64,000 nucleotides of DNA from CBDESM01 sp965205165 (GCA_965205165.1 OZ242037.1:2294001-2358000), one strand, 5' to 3'; counted from the first letter of the stretch, positions 45,956 through 59,497 are shown. Notes: generated by a model from the letters alone, not told the origin. Made by a program: numbers and translations.

Positions 45956-47289
45956 GGTGCGGTGACCAAGCGTCGTTCGTCATCGAAGCCGAACACCTTC
46001 AACGGAACGACCTCTTCCTCGCTCACGACTTCACTGGCGTGGTCAATTTCCTCATCGGCTAGGTCAGACAGGGCGATCCGCGCTTCGTCCAAGCCCCGAG
46101 GCAGGAGCGCGTAGGCGGCGTCTTCGTCAACTCTGGTGATAATCGCCGGCACCACGGTTCCGTCACGCTTAGCTGTAGCGGCAGCATCCAACCTGCGCGC
46201 CAAGCGGATCGAAAGGTCCAGGATGTGTTCTGCACGGTTGATGCCGACAACGCAGACGCGGACTTGCCGCCCCGACTCGAACGACTCGGGCGGCGTATCG
46301 CCGTCAATCTCTTTACGGCCAACGAATCCCCTGATCCCGTCAATGTCTACCCGCAATCCCGTCGGGCGCGACTCAACGATACGCGCGTCGTGGACGGTGC
46401 CGCGTTCGAAACCTGCGAACGGATCTTCTTCATCAGGCCCCTGCCGGGCAAGCCCGCTGGTCTTGTCCGCGATTGACCGGGCCTGTGCGGAGTGCGTTTC
46501 GGCAATGCCCTGATCGGCGTCCGCGGGCTGCGCTCCGTCGCCGGCGTCACCGGGCCGCGGTTCGAGGGCACGGCCCTCGCCGATGATCTGCTCTACATGA
46601 TCGGGCACGTGCATGACGAGACCGCGATCATCGAACTGCCAGCCGTCGGCCTCCGCGACAGGGCGGGCTCGGCGCATGCTGAGCGTGATCTCACACCGGT
46701 CGCGATCGATCTCGATGATTTGGGCCGGGATCACGTCGCCGGCTTGCACGAGTTCGCGGGCGTCCAGTGCTTCCCAATCGACGAGTTCGGCAATCTTCAC
46801 GTATCCATCAACAGGACCGAAGAGTTGCACGAACGCGCCTTTGGGGATCGCATTCTCCACCACTGCCGGCAGCCACTGACCGACCTCAAGATCGCGCGCC
46901 GCATCCTGCCACGGACCGCTGTCCGTGCGCTTGATCGAGAGGCGGATTTTGCCGGTCTCCTCATTGACCCGGAGCACGAACACCTGCACACGCTGACCGA
47001 GCTTGAACAGATCGTCCGGGACAGCCCCTGCATCCCACGACAGTTCCGAGACATGCACCAGGCCATCAGCGGGACCGAGGTCGACTAAGACGCCGGACGG
47101 CGAGATTCTGAGCACGCGGCCGCTGCGCACTTCGCCCTCGCGAATCTCGTCGCTTGGGAGATTGTCTTCCGCCGTCCGCCCCGGGAAATCCGGGCGGAGC
47201 GACTTCTGCGGTGCCAACTGCAGGGCAGCGATGATCTCAAGGGCGTCGAGAACGTCGTGCATCTGCTCGCGTGGCTGCGTCATGGGCAT
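45817..47289 (-). CDS. S1-domain protein, 5' part of a frameshifted gene
   Basis: This 490-residue frame starts at ATG 47289 (or 47283), directly after the clpC stop. It has about four S1-like domains: about 52-122 (EGEVRSGRVLRISPSGVLVDLGPADGLVHVSELSW), 140-205 (AFVQLFGPVDGYVKIAELVD), 300-365 and 378-445. Sense coding ends at KVFGFDDERRLVT (about 447); after that the frame yields unrelated residues while the expected continuation appears in another frame at 45955. An intact version would have about six S1 domains and some 715 residues. The cause may be mutation or a sequencing error. Confidence 0.75.
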   Translation of the reverse strand: MPMTQPREQMHDVLDALEIIAALQLAPQKSLRPDFPGRTAEDNLPSDEIREGEVRSGRVLRISPSGVLVDLGPADGLVHVSELSWDAGAVPDDLFKLGQRVQVFVLRVNEETGKIRLSIKRTDSGPWQDAARDLEVGQWLPAVVENAIPKGAFVQLFGPVDGYVKIAELVDWEALDARELVQAGDVIPAQIIEIDRDRCEITLSMRRARPVAEADGWQFDDRGLVMHVPDHVEQIIGEGRALEPRPGDAGDGAQPADADQGIAETHSAQARSIADKTSGLARQGPDEEDPFAGFERGTVHDARIVESRPTGLRVDIDGIRGFVGRKEIDGDTPPESFESGRQVRVCVVGINRAEHILDLSIRLARRLDAAATAKRDGTVVPAIITRVDEDAAYALLPRGLDEARIALSDLADEEIDHASEVVSEEEVVPLKVFGFDDERRLVTAPWWTQWKTPSAMAGSWTKMGTSLPSPTKLMRSSKRSAKKQLATAAA

Positions 47290-47291
47290 GG

Positions 47292-50087
<2,796 letters not shown>

Positions 50088-50163
50088 GCCGACCTCCCGG
50101 TGCGCCGTTGCGCACTCGCTGCGAGCGTATCAGGGCGCGGATGGGCCCCCTGCTCAATCCGAC

Positions 50164-53100
50164 TCACTCTACCGCAGGAATTCGCGCGGGCGGCCCGTCC
50201 GCGGGCTGTTCGTAGCCGAAACGCTCCGCGACCTCGTCCGGCATCCGCTCCACCCGCCCGTAGTCGTCCAGCACCCAGCCCGCCGCCTCGGCCGGATCGA
50301 ACGCATCCTTCAGGCTCAGCGTGACCCGAAACTGTTCGGCGTCGATCTTGAGGATCTTGACCGGCACCAGATCGCCGGGCTCGACGATCTCATCGGGGTG
50401 CTCGACCTCTTCATCGTCCAGCTCGGTGCGGTGGATCAGCCCCTCGACCACCGGGGCGATGCGGGCGAACGCGCCGAAACTGACCAAGTTGGTGATTTCG
50501 GCCGGCACGAGGTCGCCTTCGCTGAATGCGGAGGCGGCATCGTCCCATTCCGCGCCCGACACGCGGCGCAGCGACAGCCCGATCCGCTTCGACCGCCGAT
50601 CGACCTTCATCACGTGGACCTCGACCTCTTCACCGACCTCGGCCGCCTCTTCGGGCTCGACTCCGCCGCGCCAGGAGAGCTCGGAGCGGTGGACCAGGCC
50701 GCGCGCGCCGCCGAGGTCCACGAGCAGGCCGAACGGTCGGATCTCCGCGACGCGCCCGCTGCGGATCTCCCCTTCCTCGATCTCGTCGAGCAGGGAAGGC
50801 GGCCGCGCCGGCCGCTCAGCCCGCGGCTTGCGCCCGCCGCCGGCATCCGCGGCACGGGCCGTATCAGCTTCCGATTCGCCGCGCTTTCGCCCGCGCTCTG
50901 CGCGATGCTGCGGGGACCACTCAGCCGCGCGCTTGATCAGGTCCGGCTCATCCGCCGCTTCGCCGCTCGGTCGTCCGCTGCCCAGCTCGCGCAGCCGCTG
51001 CACCGCGGGCTCCGCGTCCTCTGGAACGGCGACGACGCGTTCGTCCTCGTCGAACTCCCAGCCGAGCCGCTCCGCTTCGTCGTAGGCGAGGGCCAAGCTG
51101 GCCGTGATGGTCTGGCGCTCCGGGTTGATGCGCAGCAGTTTCACCGGGATCAGCTCGCCGACGTCGACCATTTCGGCCGCATCTTCCGCCTCCTCGTCGC
51201 CGAGCTCCTTCAGCCAGATCACCGCCCCGACGCGATCGCTGATCGCGACGTGCGCGGAGTTCCGCCGCACCTCGCGCACGATGGCCGGCACGACCCGGCC
51301 GGGCTGGAACTCGGACGCCGCGGCATGCCATTCCGACGTATGCGCCATCCGGATCGAGAGCGCCACGTCGCGCCCCGATATGTTCACGCCCTTCACGACC
51401 GTTCGCACGCGGTCGCCGATTTCGAGGTCCGACCCGTCGACGCCCGGCAGCCACGAGATCTCCGAGCGCGACACGAAGCCGGTGATGCCGTCCAAGTCGA
51501 TCGCCAAGCCCGTGTCGCGGTGCTCCAGCACCGTTCCGATCAGCTCGTCGCCCCGCTTGATCTCTTGGAGCCGCAGCGTTTCCGGGTCGGCCTCCGGCGA
51601 TGGCGCGATTCCCTCGGGAACGCCGGTCACGATGCCCGCTTCGTCGAATTCCCAGCCGAGTTCACGGGCGTCGTCCACCGCCTGCCGCATGCTGAGCGCC
51701 ACGCGGAAGAGATCGGGGTCGATCTCCAGGATGCGCACGGGGATCACGTCGCCGATCGCCACCGCGTCCCCGGGCCGCTCGATTTCGCGCTCCAGCAGTT
51801 CGGACACGTGGATCAGCCCCTCCACCGCTTCGCCGATCCGCGCGAACGCGCCGAAGGGCGACAAGGTGGACACGGTCGCGGGCACGACTTGGCCCGCGCT
51901 GAGTTCCGCGACGGCGTCGAGCCACGGTTCCGGCGCCGCTTGCCGGATCGACAGCGTCAGCGCGCTCGCGCCGCCGTCCGCCTTGATGACGCGGACCGCG
52001 ACTTCGTCGCCGGCTTGGTACTGCCGGGCGGGGGCCGCAGTCTGCAGCCACGATGCCTCGACGCGCGGCACGACGCCCGGCACGCCGTCCACGTCCATGA
52101 AGATGCTCCTCGCGGAGGCGCGCTTGACCCGCCCCGTGCGGATGTCGCCTTCGCTGATGCCGGCCGCGGAGGCGTCCGGCGCCTCAGCGGCGGCGGACTC
52201 GGAGACGATCGCCCGGTTGCGGTAGCGGTGCGCCTCGATCACCCGCAATTCGAGCACGGTGCCCGCCCACTCATCTTCGCCGCGCTGCGCGGCCGCGTCC
52301 CGGTCGGCCATCAGGCTCCATGGCAGGAACCCCCTGACGCCGTCGATGTCGACGGATACGCCGGCGCGGTCGGCCCTCGCGGCTTCGGCCTCGAAGAGCT
52401 CGCCGCTGTCGCGCAGCCGCTCGACTTCGTCCCAAGCCGCCGCCAGCGCATCCGCTTCCAGCACTGCCCGTTCGCTGGCGACCTCGCGTCCGCGCGCGTT
52501 CAAGCCGGTCACCGCGACGCGGATGCGCTCGCCGACGCGGTCGGCGGGATCCTCGTCTTCCCCGCGGTCGGCGCAGGCGTTGGCGTGCACGAATGCATGC
52601 GCGCCGCCGACCGAGACGACCAGTCCCCGTTCGTTCACCTGGACGATCTCGGCCTCGATCGGCCGGCCCGCCGCGCGGTGCTCGGCCAGCGCCCGCTTGC
52701 CTTCGGCCGCGGCCGCCCGATCGTGTTCGAGATCGGTCGAGGCGATGAACTCCGCTTCCCGCTGCTGCACCTCCAGATCGATCAGGCGGACGTCGATCTC
52801 CGAGCCGATCCGGTCGGCGAACTCGTCGAGCGCGGAGCCGTTGAAGCCGGCGATCCGGTCGACCGGGAGGAAGCAGGGGACGCCCGCGATTTCGAGCTGC
52901 AGCCCGCTGTGGAACACTTCGGCGATCCGCGCCGCCGCCGTCTCATCCCGCTCCATGATCCGGAGCAGTTCCGGCCAGCCGGGGCGCGTGGTCAGCAGCA
53001 CCCGCTTGCCGTCGGGCGCGAAGGCGATCGCGCGGAAGCGGAGTTCGCGCCCGACCAGCCGGTCGGGCTCTTCATCCTCTTCAAGGGCCGAGGCCGGCGC

Positions 53101-53253
53101 GTAGGCGCGCACTTCGCCCAGGCGCACGTAGAGGCCGCGGCGCTCGCCCGCTTCGGCGCGAGCCGTGAAGGGGCGCTGCGAGTCGATCAGCCGCCGGACT
53201 TCTCCGGCGTCGGTCGGAGCGGGCGCGGCGGGTTCCGCTGCATGTTCGGCCAC
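50164..53253 (-). CDS. Very large multi-S1-domain protein
   Basis: This 1029-residue protein is a chain of about ten S1-like OB folds. The clearest are at about 370-440 (GDIRTGRVKRASARSIFMDVDG), 455-525 (VVPATVSTLSPFGAFARIGEAVEGLIHVSELLE), 570-640 (LIGTVLEHRDTGLAIDLDGITGF), 815-885 (EGEIRSGRVAEIRPFGLLVDLGGARGLVHRSELSW) and 900-970. The first 350 residues hold weaker, diverged copies. Most ribosomal S1 proteins have four to six domains. A basic linker (about 755-810) splits the chain. GTG 53253 starts it 9 bases after the rpsA-like stop. It should bind RNA; whether it works on the ribosome or in RNA decay is unknown. Confidence 0.85.
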   Translation of the reverse strand: MAEHAAEPAAPAPTDAGEVRRLIDSQRPFTARAEAGERRGLYVRLGEVRAYAPASALEEDEEPDRLVGRELRFRAIAFAPDGKRVLLTTRPGWPELLRIMERDETAAARIAEVFHSGLQLEIAGVPCFLPVDRIAGFNGSALDEFADRIGSEIDVRLIDLEVQQREAEFIASTDLEHDRAAAAEGKRALAEHRAAGRPIEAEIVQVNERGLVVSVGGAHAFVHANACADRGEDEDPADRVGERIRVAVTGLNARGREVASERAVLEADALAAAWDEVERLRDSGELFEAEAARADRAGVSVDIDGVRGFLPWSLMADRDAAAQRGEDEWAGTVLELRVIEAHRYRNRAIVSESAAAEAPDASAAGISEGDIRTGRVKRASARSIFMDVDGVPGVVPRVEASWLQTAAPARQYQAGDEVAVRVIKADGGASALTLSIRQAAPEPWLDAVAELSAGQVVPATVSTLSPFGAFARIGEAVEGLIHVSELLEREIERPGDAVAIGDVIPVRILEIDPDLFRVALSMRQAVDDARELGWEFDEAGIVTGVPEGIAPSPEADPETLRLQEIKRGDELIGTVLEHRDTGLAIDLDGITGFVSRSEISWLPGVDGSDLEIGDRVRTVVKGVNISGRDVALSIRMAHTSEWHAAASEFQPGRVVPAIVREVRRNSAHVAISDRVGAVIWLKELGDEEAEDAAEMVDVGELIPVKLLRINPERQTITASLALAYDEAERLGWEFDEDERVVAVPEDAEPAVQRLRELGSGRPSGEAADEPDLIKRAAEWSPQHRAERGRKRGESEADTARAADAGGGRKPRAERPARPPSLLDEIEEGEIRSGRVAEIRPFGLLVDLGGARGLVHRSELSWRGGVEPEEAAEVGEEVEVHVMKVDRRSKRIGLSLRRVSGAEWDDAASAFSEGDLVPAEITNLVSFGAFARIAPVVEGLIHRTELDDEEVEHPDEIVEPGDLVPVKILKIDAEQFRVTLSLKDAFDPAEAAGWVLDDYGRVERMPDEVAERFGYEQPADGPPARIPAVE

Positions 53254-53262
53254 GGCGCGGCG

Positions 53263-54819
53263 CTACTGGTTCTCGGAGCCGAAGTTCTGATCGGTGACTC
53301 CGGCGCGCTGGAGGGCGGCTTCGAGCGCGGTCTTCGGTTCCGGCGCCGCCTCCGGCTCCGGCGCGGTCGGGGCGCGCTGCCCGCCGGGCGCCGCTTCCTT
53401 CGATGCGGGTTCGGGCGCCGGGGCGGGTTCCGGCTGATCGATTCCGTACTGCTCCGCGATGTCGGCGGGGAGCCGCGCGATGCCGCCGTCGGCGTTGAAG
53501 ATCCAGCCGGCCCGCTCCGCGTCGGTGCGCGCCTGGCGCAGGCTCAGCCCCAGCCGGTGGCGGTCGCGCTCGATCCGCACGATCTTGACCGGCAGGACTT
53601 CGCCCTCGATCACCACTTCGCGGGGATGGTTGAGCCGGCGGTCGACCAGCTCGGAGACGTGGACCAGGCCCTCGACGGGCCCTTCGATCCGAGCGAACGC
53701 GCCGAACGTGACGAGTTTGGTCACCGTCGCCGGCACCATCTGTCCGACCGCGAACTTGGCCACCACCTTGTCCCACTGTTCGGGCGCGGCGCGGCGGATC
53801 GACAGCCCGATCTTCTTGGACTCCTTGTCGATCTTCGTGATGTAGACGTCGACGGTCTGGCCGATGCTGAACATCTCCGTCGGGTCGACGTCGCGCTCCC
53901 AGGAGAGTTCGGAGAGGTGGGCGAGGCCGTCGGCCCCGCCGAGGTCGACGAACACGCCGAAGGGCCGGATGCTGGTGATCCGCCCGTTGCGGATCTCGCC
54001 CTCGTGGAGCTCGTCCAGCAGCCGGTCCTTCTGCTCGGCGCGCCATTCCTGGATGGCGGCGCGCTCGGAGAGGATGACGCGGTTGCGGCGGCGGTTGACC
54101 TCGATCACCTTGAAGCGGAGGTGCCGCCCCTCGTAGGTCGGCAGCTGCGCGATGGCCTGCTCGCGGTCGCCGGTGATCTCCACGATCTGGCTGAGCGGCA
54201 CGAAGGCGTTGACGCCCTCGACGTTGACGAGCAGGCCGCCCTTGTTGCTGCCGGTGACGCGCGCCTCGAAGACTTCGCCCTCGTCATGGCGGCGCTGCAG
54301 CTCGTGCCAGCCCTGCTCGCCGCGGGCGCGGTCGATCGAGAGCTCGAGCGTGCCCTCTTCCTCCGCGTCGGTGACGTAGACATGGACGGTGTCGCCGGTC
54401 TTGAGCAGCGCGCGATCCGCCTCTTCGACGGAGCGCATCTCCTCGGGGCGGACGACGCCCTCGGCCTTGGCCCCGACGTCGACGATCAGCGACTGGCCGA
54501 GCCAATGGACGATGACGCCCTCGACGACGTCGCCCCGCTGGGGATTGAGCGGGACGCGGCCCTCCTCTGCGAGGAGCGCCTCCATGGTTTCGGGCACCGG
54601 CGCGGACGGCGGCGCCGCCCCGTTGGCGGGCGCTGCCGGCGCGGGCTGGGCTGCGGGCGCGGGCTCCGCCACCGGCTGGGGCGGCGGTTCCGCGACCGCG
54701 GTCGCGACAGATGCCGGCGCTTCGGGCGGAGGCGCGGGAGCTGGGGCTTCGACGGCTGGCGCGGGGGCCGCCGCCTCTGCGGGCTGGGTTGGCGGTTGTT
54801 CGGTGTTGGTGGTGGTCAA
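53263..54819 (-). CDS. rpsA: Ribosomal protein S1-like protein
   Basis: This 518-residue protein has a Pro/Ala-rich N-terminal region (about 5-75), then four S1 domains: about 95-160 (GDVVEGVIVHWLGQSLIVDVGAKAEG), 180-255 (FEARVTGSNKGGLLVNVEGVNAFVPLSQI), 275-345 (IRNGRITSIRPFGVFVDLGGADGLAHLSELSW) and 360-430 (VPATVTKLVTFGAFARIEGPVEGLVHVSELVD), and an Ala/Pro/Glu tail. This order fits bacterial S1/RpsA, which brings mRNA to the 30S subunit. TTG 54819 is the only plausible start; the Shine-Dalgarno-like GGGAGGAGG lies about 38 bases ahead and is too far. It lies just downstream of the rRNA operon on the same strand. Confidence 0.85.
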   Translation of the reverse strand: MTTTNTEQPPTQPAEAAAPAPAVEAPAPAPPPEAPASVATAVAEPPPQPVAEPAPAAQPAPAAPANGAAPPSAPVPETMEALLAEEGRVPLNPQRGDVVEGVIVHWLGQSLIVDVGAKAEGVVRPEEMRSVEEADRALLKTGDTVHVYVTDAEEEGTLELSIDRARGEQGWHELQRRHDEGEVFEARVTGSNKGGLLVNVEGVNAFVPLSQIVEITGDREQAIAQLPTYEGRHLRFKVIEVNRRRNRVILSERAAIQEWRAEQKDRLLDELHEGEIRNGRITSIRPFGVFVDLGGADGLAHLSELSWERDVDPTEMFSIGQTVDVYITKIDKESKKIGLSIRRAAPEQWDKVVAKFAVGQMVPATVTKLVTFGAFARIEGPVEGLVHVSELVDRRLNHPREVVIEGEVLPVKIVRIERDRHRLGLSLRQARTDAERAGWIFNADGGIARLPADIAEQYGIDQPEPAPAPEPASKEAAPGGQRAPTAPEPEAAPEPKTALEAALQRAGVTDQNFGSENQ

Positions 54820-54951
54820 GCTGCTGTCGGGCGGCGCTGCGGGCGCGCGCCCTCCTCCCTTTCCTGATGATGCCCGCAGATTAGCACGAGATCGCGCTAG
54901 GTTCCGCGCCGCGGGGCCTTTCGGCGGCCCGCGATCCGCGCGGAAACGGGA

Positions 54952-54975
54952 GACGCCGCCCGGGAGGGCGGCGTC
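54952..54975 (-). terminator. rRNA operon terminator hairpin
   Basis: GACGCCGCCC (54952-54961) and GGGCGGCGTC (54966-54975) form a perfect 10-bp stem with a four-base loop starting 4 bases after the 5S gene. On the minus strand the stem is followed by TCCCGTTTCC, a poor T-run. A second GC-rich hairpin lies at about 54906-54936. Confidence 0.55.
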
Positions 54976-54979
54976 GAGC

Positions 54980-55096
54980 GCTGGCAATGGCCTATTTTCC
55001 GCAAGGGGTTGCCCCCCCAGTATCGTCGGCGCTGCGGCGTTTCACTTCCGTGTTCGGGATGGGAACGGGTGGTTCCACCGCGCTCTGATCACCAGC
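54980..55096 (-). rRNA. rrf: 5S ribosomal RNA
   Basis: The minus strand reads GCTGGTGATCAGAGCGCGGTGG at the 5' end, then CCACCCGTTCCCATCCCGAACACGGAAGTGAAACGCC, the hallmark 5S core. Helix I pairs 55088-55096 with 54980-54988 (nine pairs including two wobbles), which fixes the 117-base limits. It follows tRNA-Ala by 41 bases. Confidence 0.95.
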
Positions 55097-55137
55097 GGCA
55101 TCAGCGTAGCAGGCGGCGGCGGACGCGCAAGCGGGGG

Positions 55138-55213
55138 TGGTGGAGCCGAGGGGATTCGAACCCCTGGCCTCCGCCGTGCAAGGGCGGCGCTCTCCCAACT
55201 GAGCTACGGCCCC
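55138..55213 (-). tRNA. tRNA-Ala(TGC)
   Basis: A 76-base cloverleaf with encoded CCA. The acceptor arms are GGGGCCG and CGGCTCC, the D arm is AGCTCAGTTGGGAGAGC, the anticodon loop CTTGCAC gives TGC, and the T arm is AGGGGTTCGAATCCCCT. It lies in the 16S-5S spacer, the usual place for tRNA-Ala after tRNA-Ile. Confidence 0.97.
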
Positions 55214-55422
55214 CCGGACAGACGAGGATCATCTTAGCCCTACATGCGCCGAACGGAACGCGCAGCGGGTCCGCCGCGTCGCGGTTCGCGGAGACGGAGG
55301 CTTGGAAGAGAGACGGACGAGCGGCTGGCGGTCAATGAGGTCAATGAAACCGCAGTCCCAACGCTGAGAGGACTTGGGGATGACTTGGCGTCGTGATGCG
55401 GGGGAGTCGAGGAGGGACGGAA

Positions 55423-55499
55423 TGGTGGGGCATCCTGGACTCGAACCAGGGGCCTCAGTCTTATCAGGACTGCGCTCTAACCAGCTGAGCTAATGCCCC
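55423..55499 (-). tRNA. tRNA-Ile(GAT)
   Basis: A 77-base cloverleaf with encoded CCA. The acceptor arms are GGGGCAT and ATGCCCC, the anticodon loop CTGATAA gives GAT, and the T arm is CCTGGTTCGAGTCCAGG. It lies 173 bases after the 16S 3' end. The 209 bases between it and tRNA-Ala show no gene. Confidence 0.97.
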
Positions 55500-55514
55500 T
55501 TGGGGACGGCCTGC

Positions 55515-55553
55515 GGCCGGCCTTGGCAATTGAAGAGCGGCAGTCCAACGTGC
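55515..55553 (-). repeat. Pre-16S processing stem, trailer arm
   Basis: On the minus strand this trailer (GCACGTTGGACTGCCGCTCT and on to CAATTGCCAAGGCCGGCC) is complementary, with a few mismatches, to the leader arm at 57288-57326. Such a stem enclosing 16S rRNA is the usual RNase III site for releasing the 16S precursor. Confidence 0.7.
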
Positions 55554-55672
55554 CGGTGCAGCCCTGTACCGCGACCCTCGCCCGCCGGCGTGCGCCCTTG
55601 CGGGCGTTCGCCGGCGGGTTCGGGCCGGGATCGACCTGGGATGTTCCCCGCTTGCGCGGGGGGGACTCCCTA

Positions 55673-57176
<1,504 letters not shown>

Positions 57177-57287
57177 TGCGACCGGTTGCCCGGCCGTCGT
57201 GTTCGAGCTGTTCCGGCATGCGCCGTCGCGCTCCCGCCCCTCGCGGGCCGGGCCGCTCCGGCGCCCGGAGCTTGGGGGCCGCCCCAA

Positions 57288-57326
57288 GCACACTGGACTT
57301 CCGCTCTTCAATTGTGAAGGCCGGCC
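57288..57326 (-). repeat. Pre-16S processing stem, leader arm
   Basis: On the minus strand the arm GGCCGGCCTTCACAATTGAA and on to AGTCCAGTGTGC pairs with the trailer at 55515-55553. It lies between the rRNA promoter and the 16S 5' end. Confidence 0.7.
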
Positions 57327-57374
57327 AGCCGCGGGAGCGCCGCATGGACGCGCCCGCGATCAGCGCAGACGGGC

Positions 57375-57404
57375 AGCGTAAACCAGTACCGCTGCGGATG
57401 TCAA
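57375..57404 (-). promoter_or_regulatory. rRNA operon promoter
   Basis: On the minus strand TTGACA (57399-57404), an 18-base spacer and TACGCT (57375-57380) form the best promoter in the window, about 200 bases ahead of mature 16S and 49 bases ahead of the processing stem. It overlaps the last bases of tilS. Confidence 0.7.
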
Positions 57405-58225
57405 CTGCCCGACTCCGGCGGCGTCCCGCGCGCGTCTCCCGCGCCCCCGTCTCCGCGCTCGCGGACGGCGGAGGCGAGCGCGGCCAGCGCCTCTTCGACG
57501 CGCGGGTTCAGCGTTCGCAGGAGCGGCAGCACCTCGCCGCGCAGCCGGGCGCGCAGCACGGCCGGATCGTCGTTCGACGGGTCGCGGCAGGGTTCCGCCC
57601 CCCAAGCCGCGCAGAGCAGCTCGGCGTCGGCCCGCGCCAGGCCCAGCAGCGGCCGCGCGACCGGGAGCGGGGCCGAACCGGCCGGCCGGCAATCGTCGTG
57701 CGGGGCCGGGCCGAGCGGCGGGATGCCCGCGAGCGCGGCCGGCGGCCCGCCGCGGATGATCCGCATCAGCACGGTTTCGGCCTGATCGGAGCGGGTGTGC
57801 GCGGTCGCGATCGCGGCGGCCCCGATGCGCCGCGCCTCGGCGGCGAGCGCGCGGTAGCGAGCGCGCCTGGCGGCCGCTTCCATGCCGCCCCCGCCGGCCG
57901 CGAGTTCGGCCGGCGCGTCGACGTGCAGGCAGGCGAACGGGACGCCGGCCAGTTCGGTGGCGCGGGCGGCCGCGCTGCGGAATTCGGCGCGCACGGCCGG
58001 CTCGGCGATGCCGTGGTCGACGTGAACGGCGCGGGGGGACCAGCCGGTGCGGCGTTCGCCGTCGGCGAGCGCGAGCAGCATCGCGGTCGAATCGGCCCCG
58101 CCCGAAACGGCGGCTGCGATGACGCGGCCTCCGCCCGGCCCGAGCAGTTCGACGAGATCGTCGCCGACGCGGTGGACGAGGCGGCGGACGGCGCGTCCCG
58201 CCGGATCGGGCGCGCCGCGGGTCAC
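57401..58225 (-). CDS. tilS: tRNA(Ile)-lysidine synthase TilS
   Basis: This 274-residue enzyme modifies the CAU anticodon of a minor tRNA-Ile to lysidine so that it reads AUA. The N-type ATP pyrophosphatase loop is AAVSGGADSTAMLLAL (about 38-53). Further family motifs are VHVDHGIAEP, AARRARYRALAAEARR, ATAHTRSDQAETVLMRIIRG and PLLGLARADAELLCAAWG. It is the short form with no clear C-terminal domain. GTG 58225 is the start. The gene overlaps the rRNA promoter at its end. Confidence 0.93.
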   Translation of the reverse strand: MTRGAPDPAGRAVRRLVHRVGDDLVELLGPGGGRVIAAAVSGGADSTAMLLALADGERRTGWSPRAVHVDHGIAEPAVRAEFRSAAARATELAGVPFACLHVDAPAELAAGGGGMEAAARRARYRALAAEARRIGAAAIATAHTRSDQAETVLMRIIRGGPPAALAGIPPLGPAPHDDCRPAGSAPLPVARPLLGLARADAELLCAAWGAEPCRDPSNDDPAVLRARLRGEVLPLLRTLNPRVEEALAALASAVRERGDGGAGDARGTPPESGS

Positions 58226-58237
58226 GGCGATCTCCCG

Positions 58238-58792
58238 CTAAGGATCGGGATCGCCCTCCGCTTCGGCCTCCGCCTCCTCCGATTCATCGGGCAGGAGGTT
58301 GGTCCACCAGGGGCTGCGGCGGATTTCGAGGCCTGGACGGACGGGCGCGTGGACGGAGAATGCCTGCTCGCCGGGGCGGACCATGCCGAGATCCTCGCGG
58401 GCGATGCGCTCGACGTAGGCGTCGGAACCGACCCAGGCGATGAGCGCCTGCAGCTGGGCCGCCTGCAGCTGGAACTCATCGATCTCCGCCTGGGTTTCCG
58501 CGATGCGGGCGCTGACGCTGTTGCTCTCGAGCAGCCGCTGGACGCCGCTGAAGACAACATATCCGACCAGCACGAGCACGCCGACGAAGACCACGGCCGG
58601 CAGCACGCGGCGGGCGAGCGAGGGCGCGACGCTCTCCGCCGGCTCGGCCGCGGGCAGCTCGACGACCAGTTCGGCGGGGGTTTCCGGCGGAGGTTGCGCG
58701 GGCGCGGCGGGCTCCGGCTCCGTGATGGCCGGGATCGGCGCGCCGCGGAGGGCCCGCGGAGCATCGCCAAGCGGTGGTTCGGTGGATGTCAT
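58238..58792 (-). CDS. Septum formation initiator family protein (FtsB/DivIC-like)
   Basis: This 184-residue bitopic protein has a Pro/Glu/Ala-rich cytoplasmic part (about 1-60), one membrane helix (about 64-86, LPAVVFVGVLVLVGYVVFSG), then a coiled coil (about 90-120, RLLESNSVSARIAETQAEIDEFQLQAAQLQAL-like) and the extracellular YVERIAREDLGMVRPGEQAF that is the hallmark of FtsB/DivIC. It should act in the divisome with FtsL and DivIB. ATG 58792 was chosen over an upstream frame extension. The tilS neighbour is also common for divIC in other bacteria. Confidence 0.88.
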   Translation of the reverse strand: MTSTEPPLGDAPRALRGAPIPAITEPEPAAPAQPPPETPAELVVELPAAEPAESVAPSLARRVLPAVVFVGVLVLVGYVVFSGVQRLLESNSVSARIAETQAEIDEFQLQAAQLQALIAWVGSDAYVERIAREDLGMVRPGEQAFSVHAPVRPGLEIRRSPWWTNLLPDESEEAEAEAEGDPDP

Positions 58793-58879
58793 CGCCGGCT
58801 GCGCCGCGCCGCCACGCGCTCGCCGCCACTCTAGTCCGAGTCCGCCGCTCCGCAACCCGCGGCGGCGGGCCCGATCCGG

Positions 58880-59497
58880 CTATTCGAGCCCGGCCAGATG
58901 GGCGCGGTCGTTGAGCCGCTCGACCGCGGGATGGACGGGATCGGCGCGGACGACGGAGATCGAGGCGAGGCCGGCCTCGATCCGCCGCCACGCCTCGATC
59001 GGCATGTCCAGCACGCGGCAGAGCAGGACGCGGACGACGAAATTATGGGTGACGACGGCGACGTCGCCGTCCGCCTCGCCCGCGACCAGCGGCGCGACGA
59101 CCGGCCAGGCGCGGTCTTGCAGCTGCTGGAGCGATTCGCCGCCCGGCATCGGCACGGCGGCCGAGCGCTCGCCGCGCCACGCCTCGAGGAAATCGCCGTA
59201 GCGCTCGCGCGCCTCGGAGAACGGCAGCCCTTCGAGCTCGCCGACGTCGAGTTCGAGCAGGGCCTCGCGGCGCTCCACGGCCGCGCCCGACGCCTCGGCG
59301 ACGGCTTCGGCCAGCGTCGCGGCGCGGGTCAGCGGGCTGGTCAGCACGCGGGTGATGCCGGCGTCCGCCAGCGCGGCCGCGACGGCCGCGCGCTGGCGCA
59401 GGCCCAGCTCGGTCGGCGGCGAATCCTCGCGGCCGAGCCCGACGCCGTCGCGGTTGGCTTCGGATTCGACGTGCCGCAGGATGTAGACGCGGGGCAT
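58880..59497 (-). CDS. Histidine phosphatase family protein
   Basis: This 205-residue protein belongs to the phosphoglycerate mutase-like superfamily. The catalytic motif is RHVESEANR (about 8-16), with Val in place of the usual Gly in RHGE. The conserved TSPLTRAATLAEAVA, the Glu region LLELDVGELEGLPF and the second His in VVTHNFVVRVLL are present. Substrates of this family vary widely, so none is assigned. ATG 59497 gives the standard PRVYILRH start. It lies 4 bases after the DUF2344 gene. Confidence 0.9.
   Translation of the reverse strand: MPRVYILRHVESEANRDGVGLGREDSPPTELGLRQRAAVAAALADAGITRVLTSPLTRAATLAEAVAEASGAAVERREALLELDVGELEGLPFSEARERYGDFLEAWRGERSAAVPMPGGESLQQLQDRAWPVVAPLVAGEADGDVAVVTHNFVVRVLLCRVLDMPIEAWRRIEAGLASISVVRADPVHPAVERLNDRAHLAGLE

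Noticed and set aside
55214..55422. Remnant of 23S rRNA in the tRNA spacer
   Set aside because: The 209 bases show no conserved 23S motif and are too short; this is an ordinary spacer.
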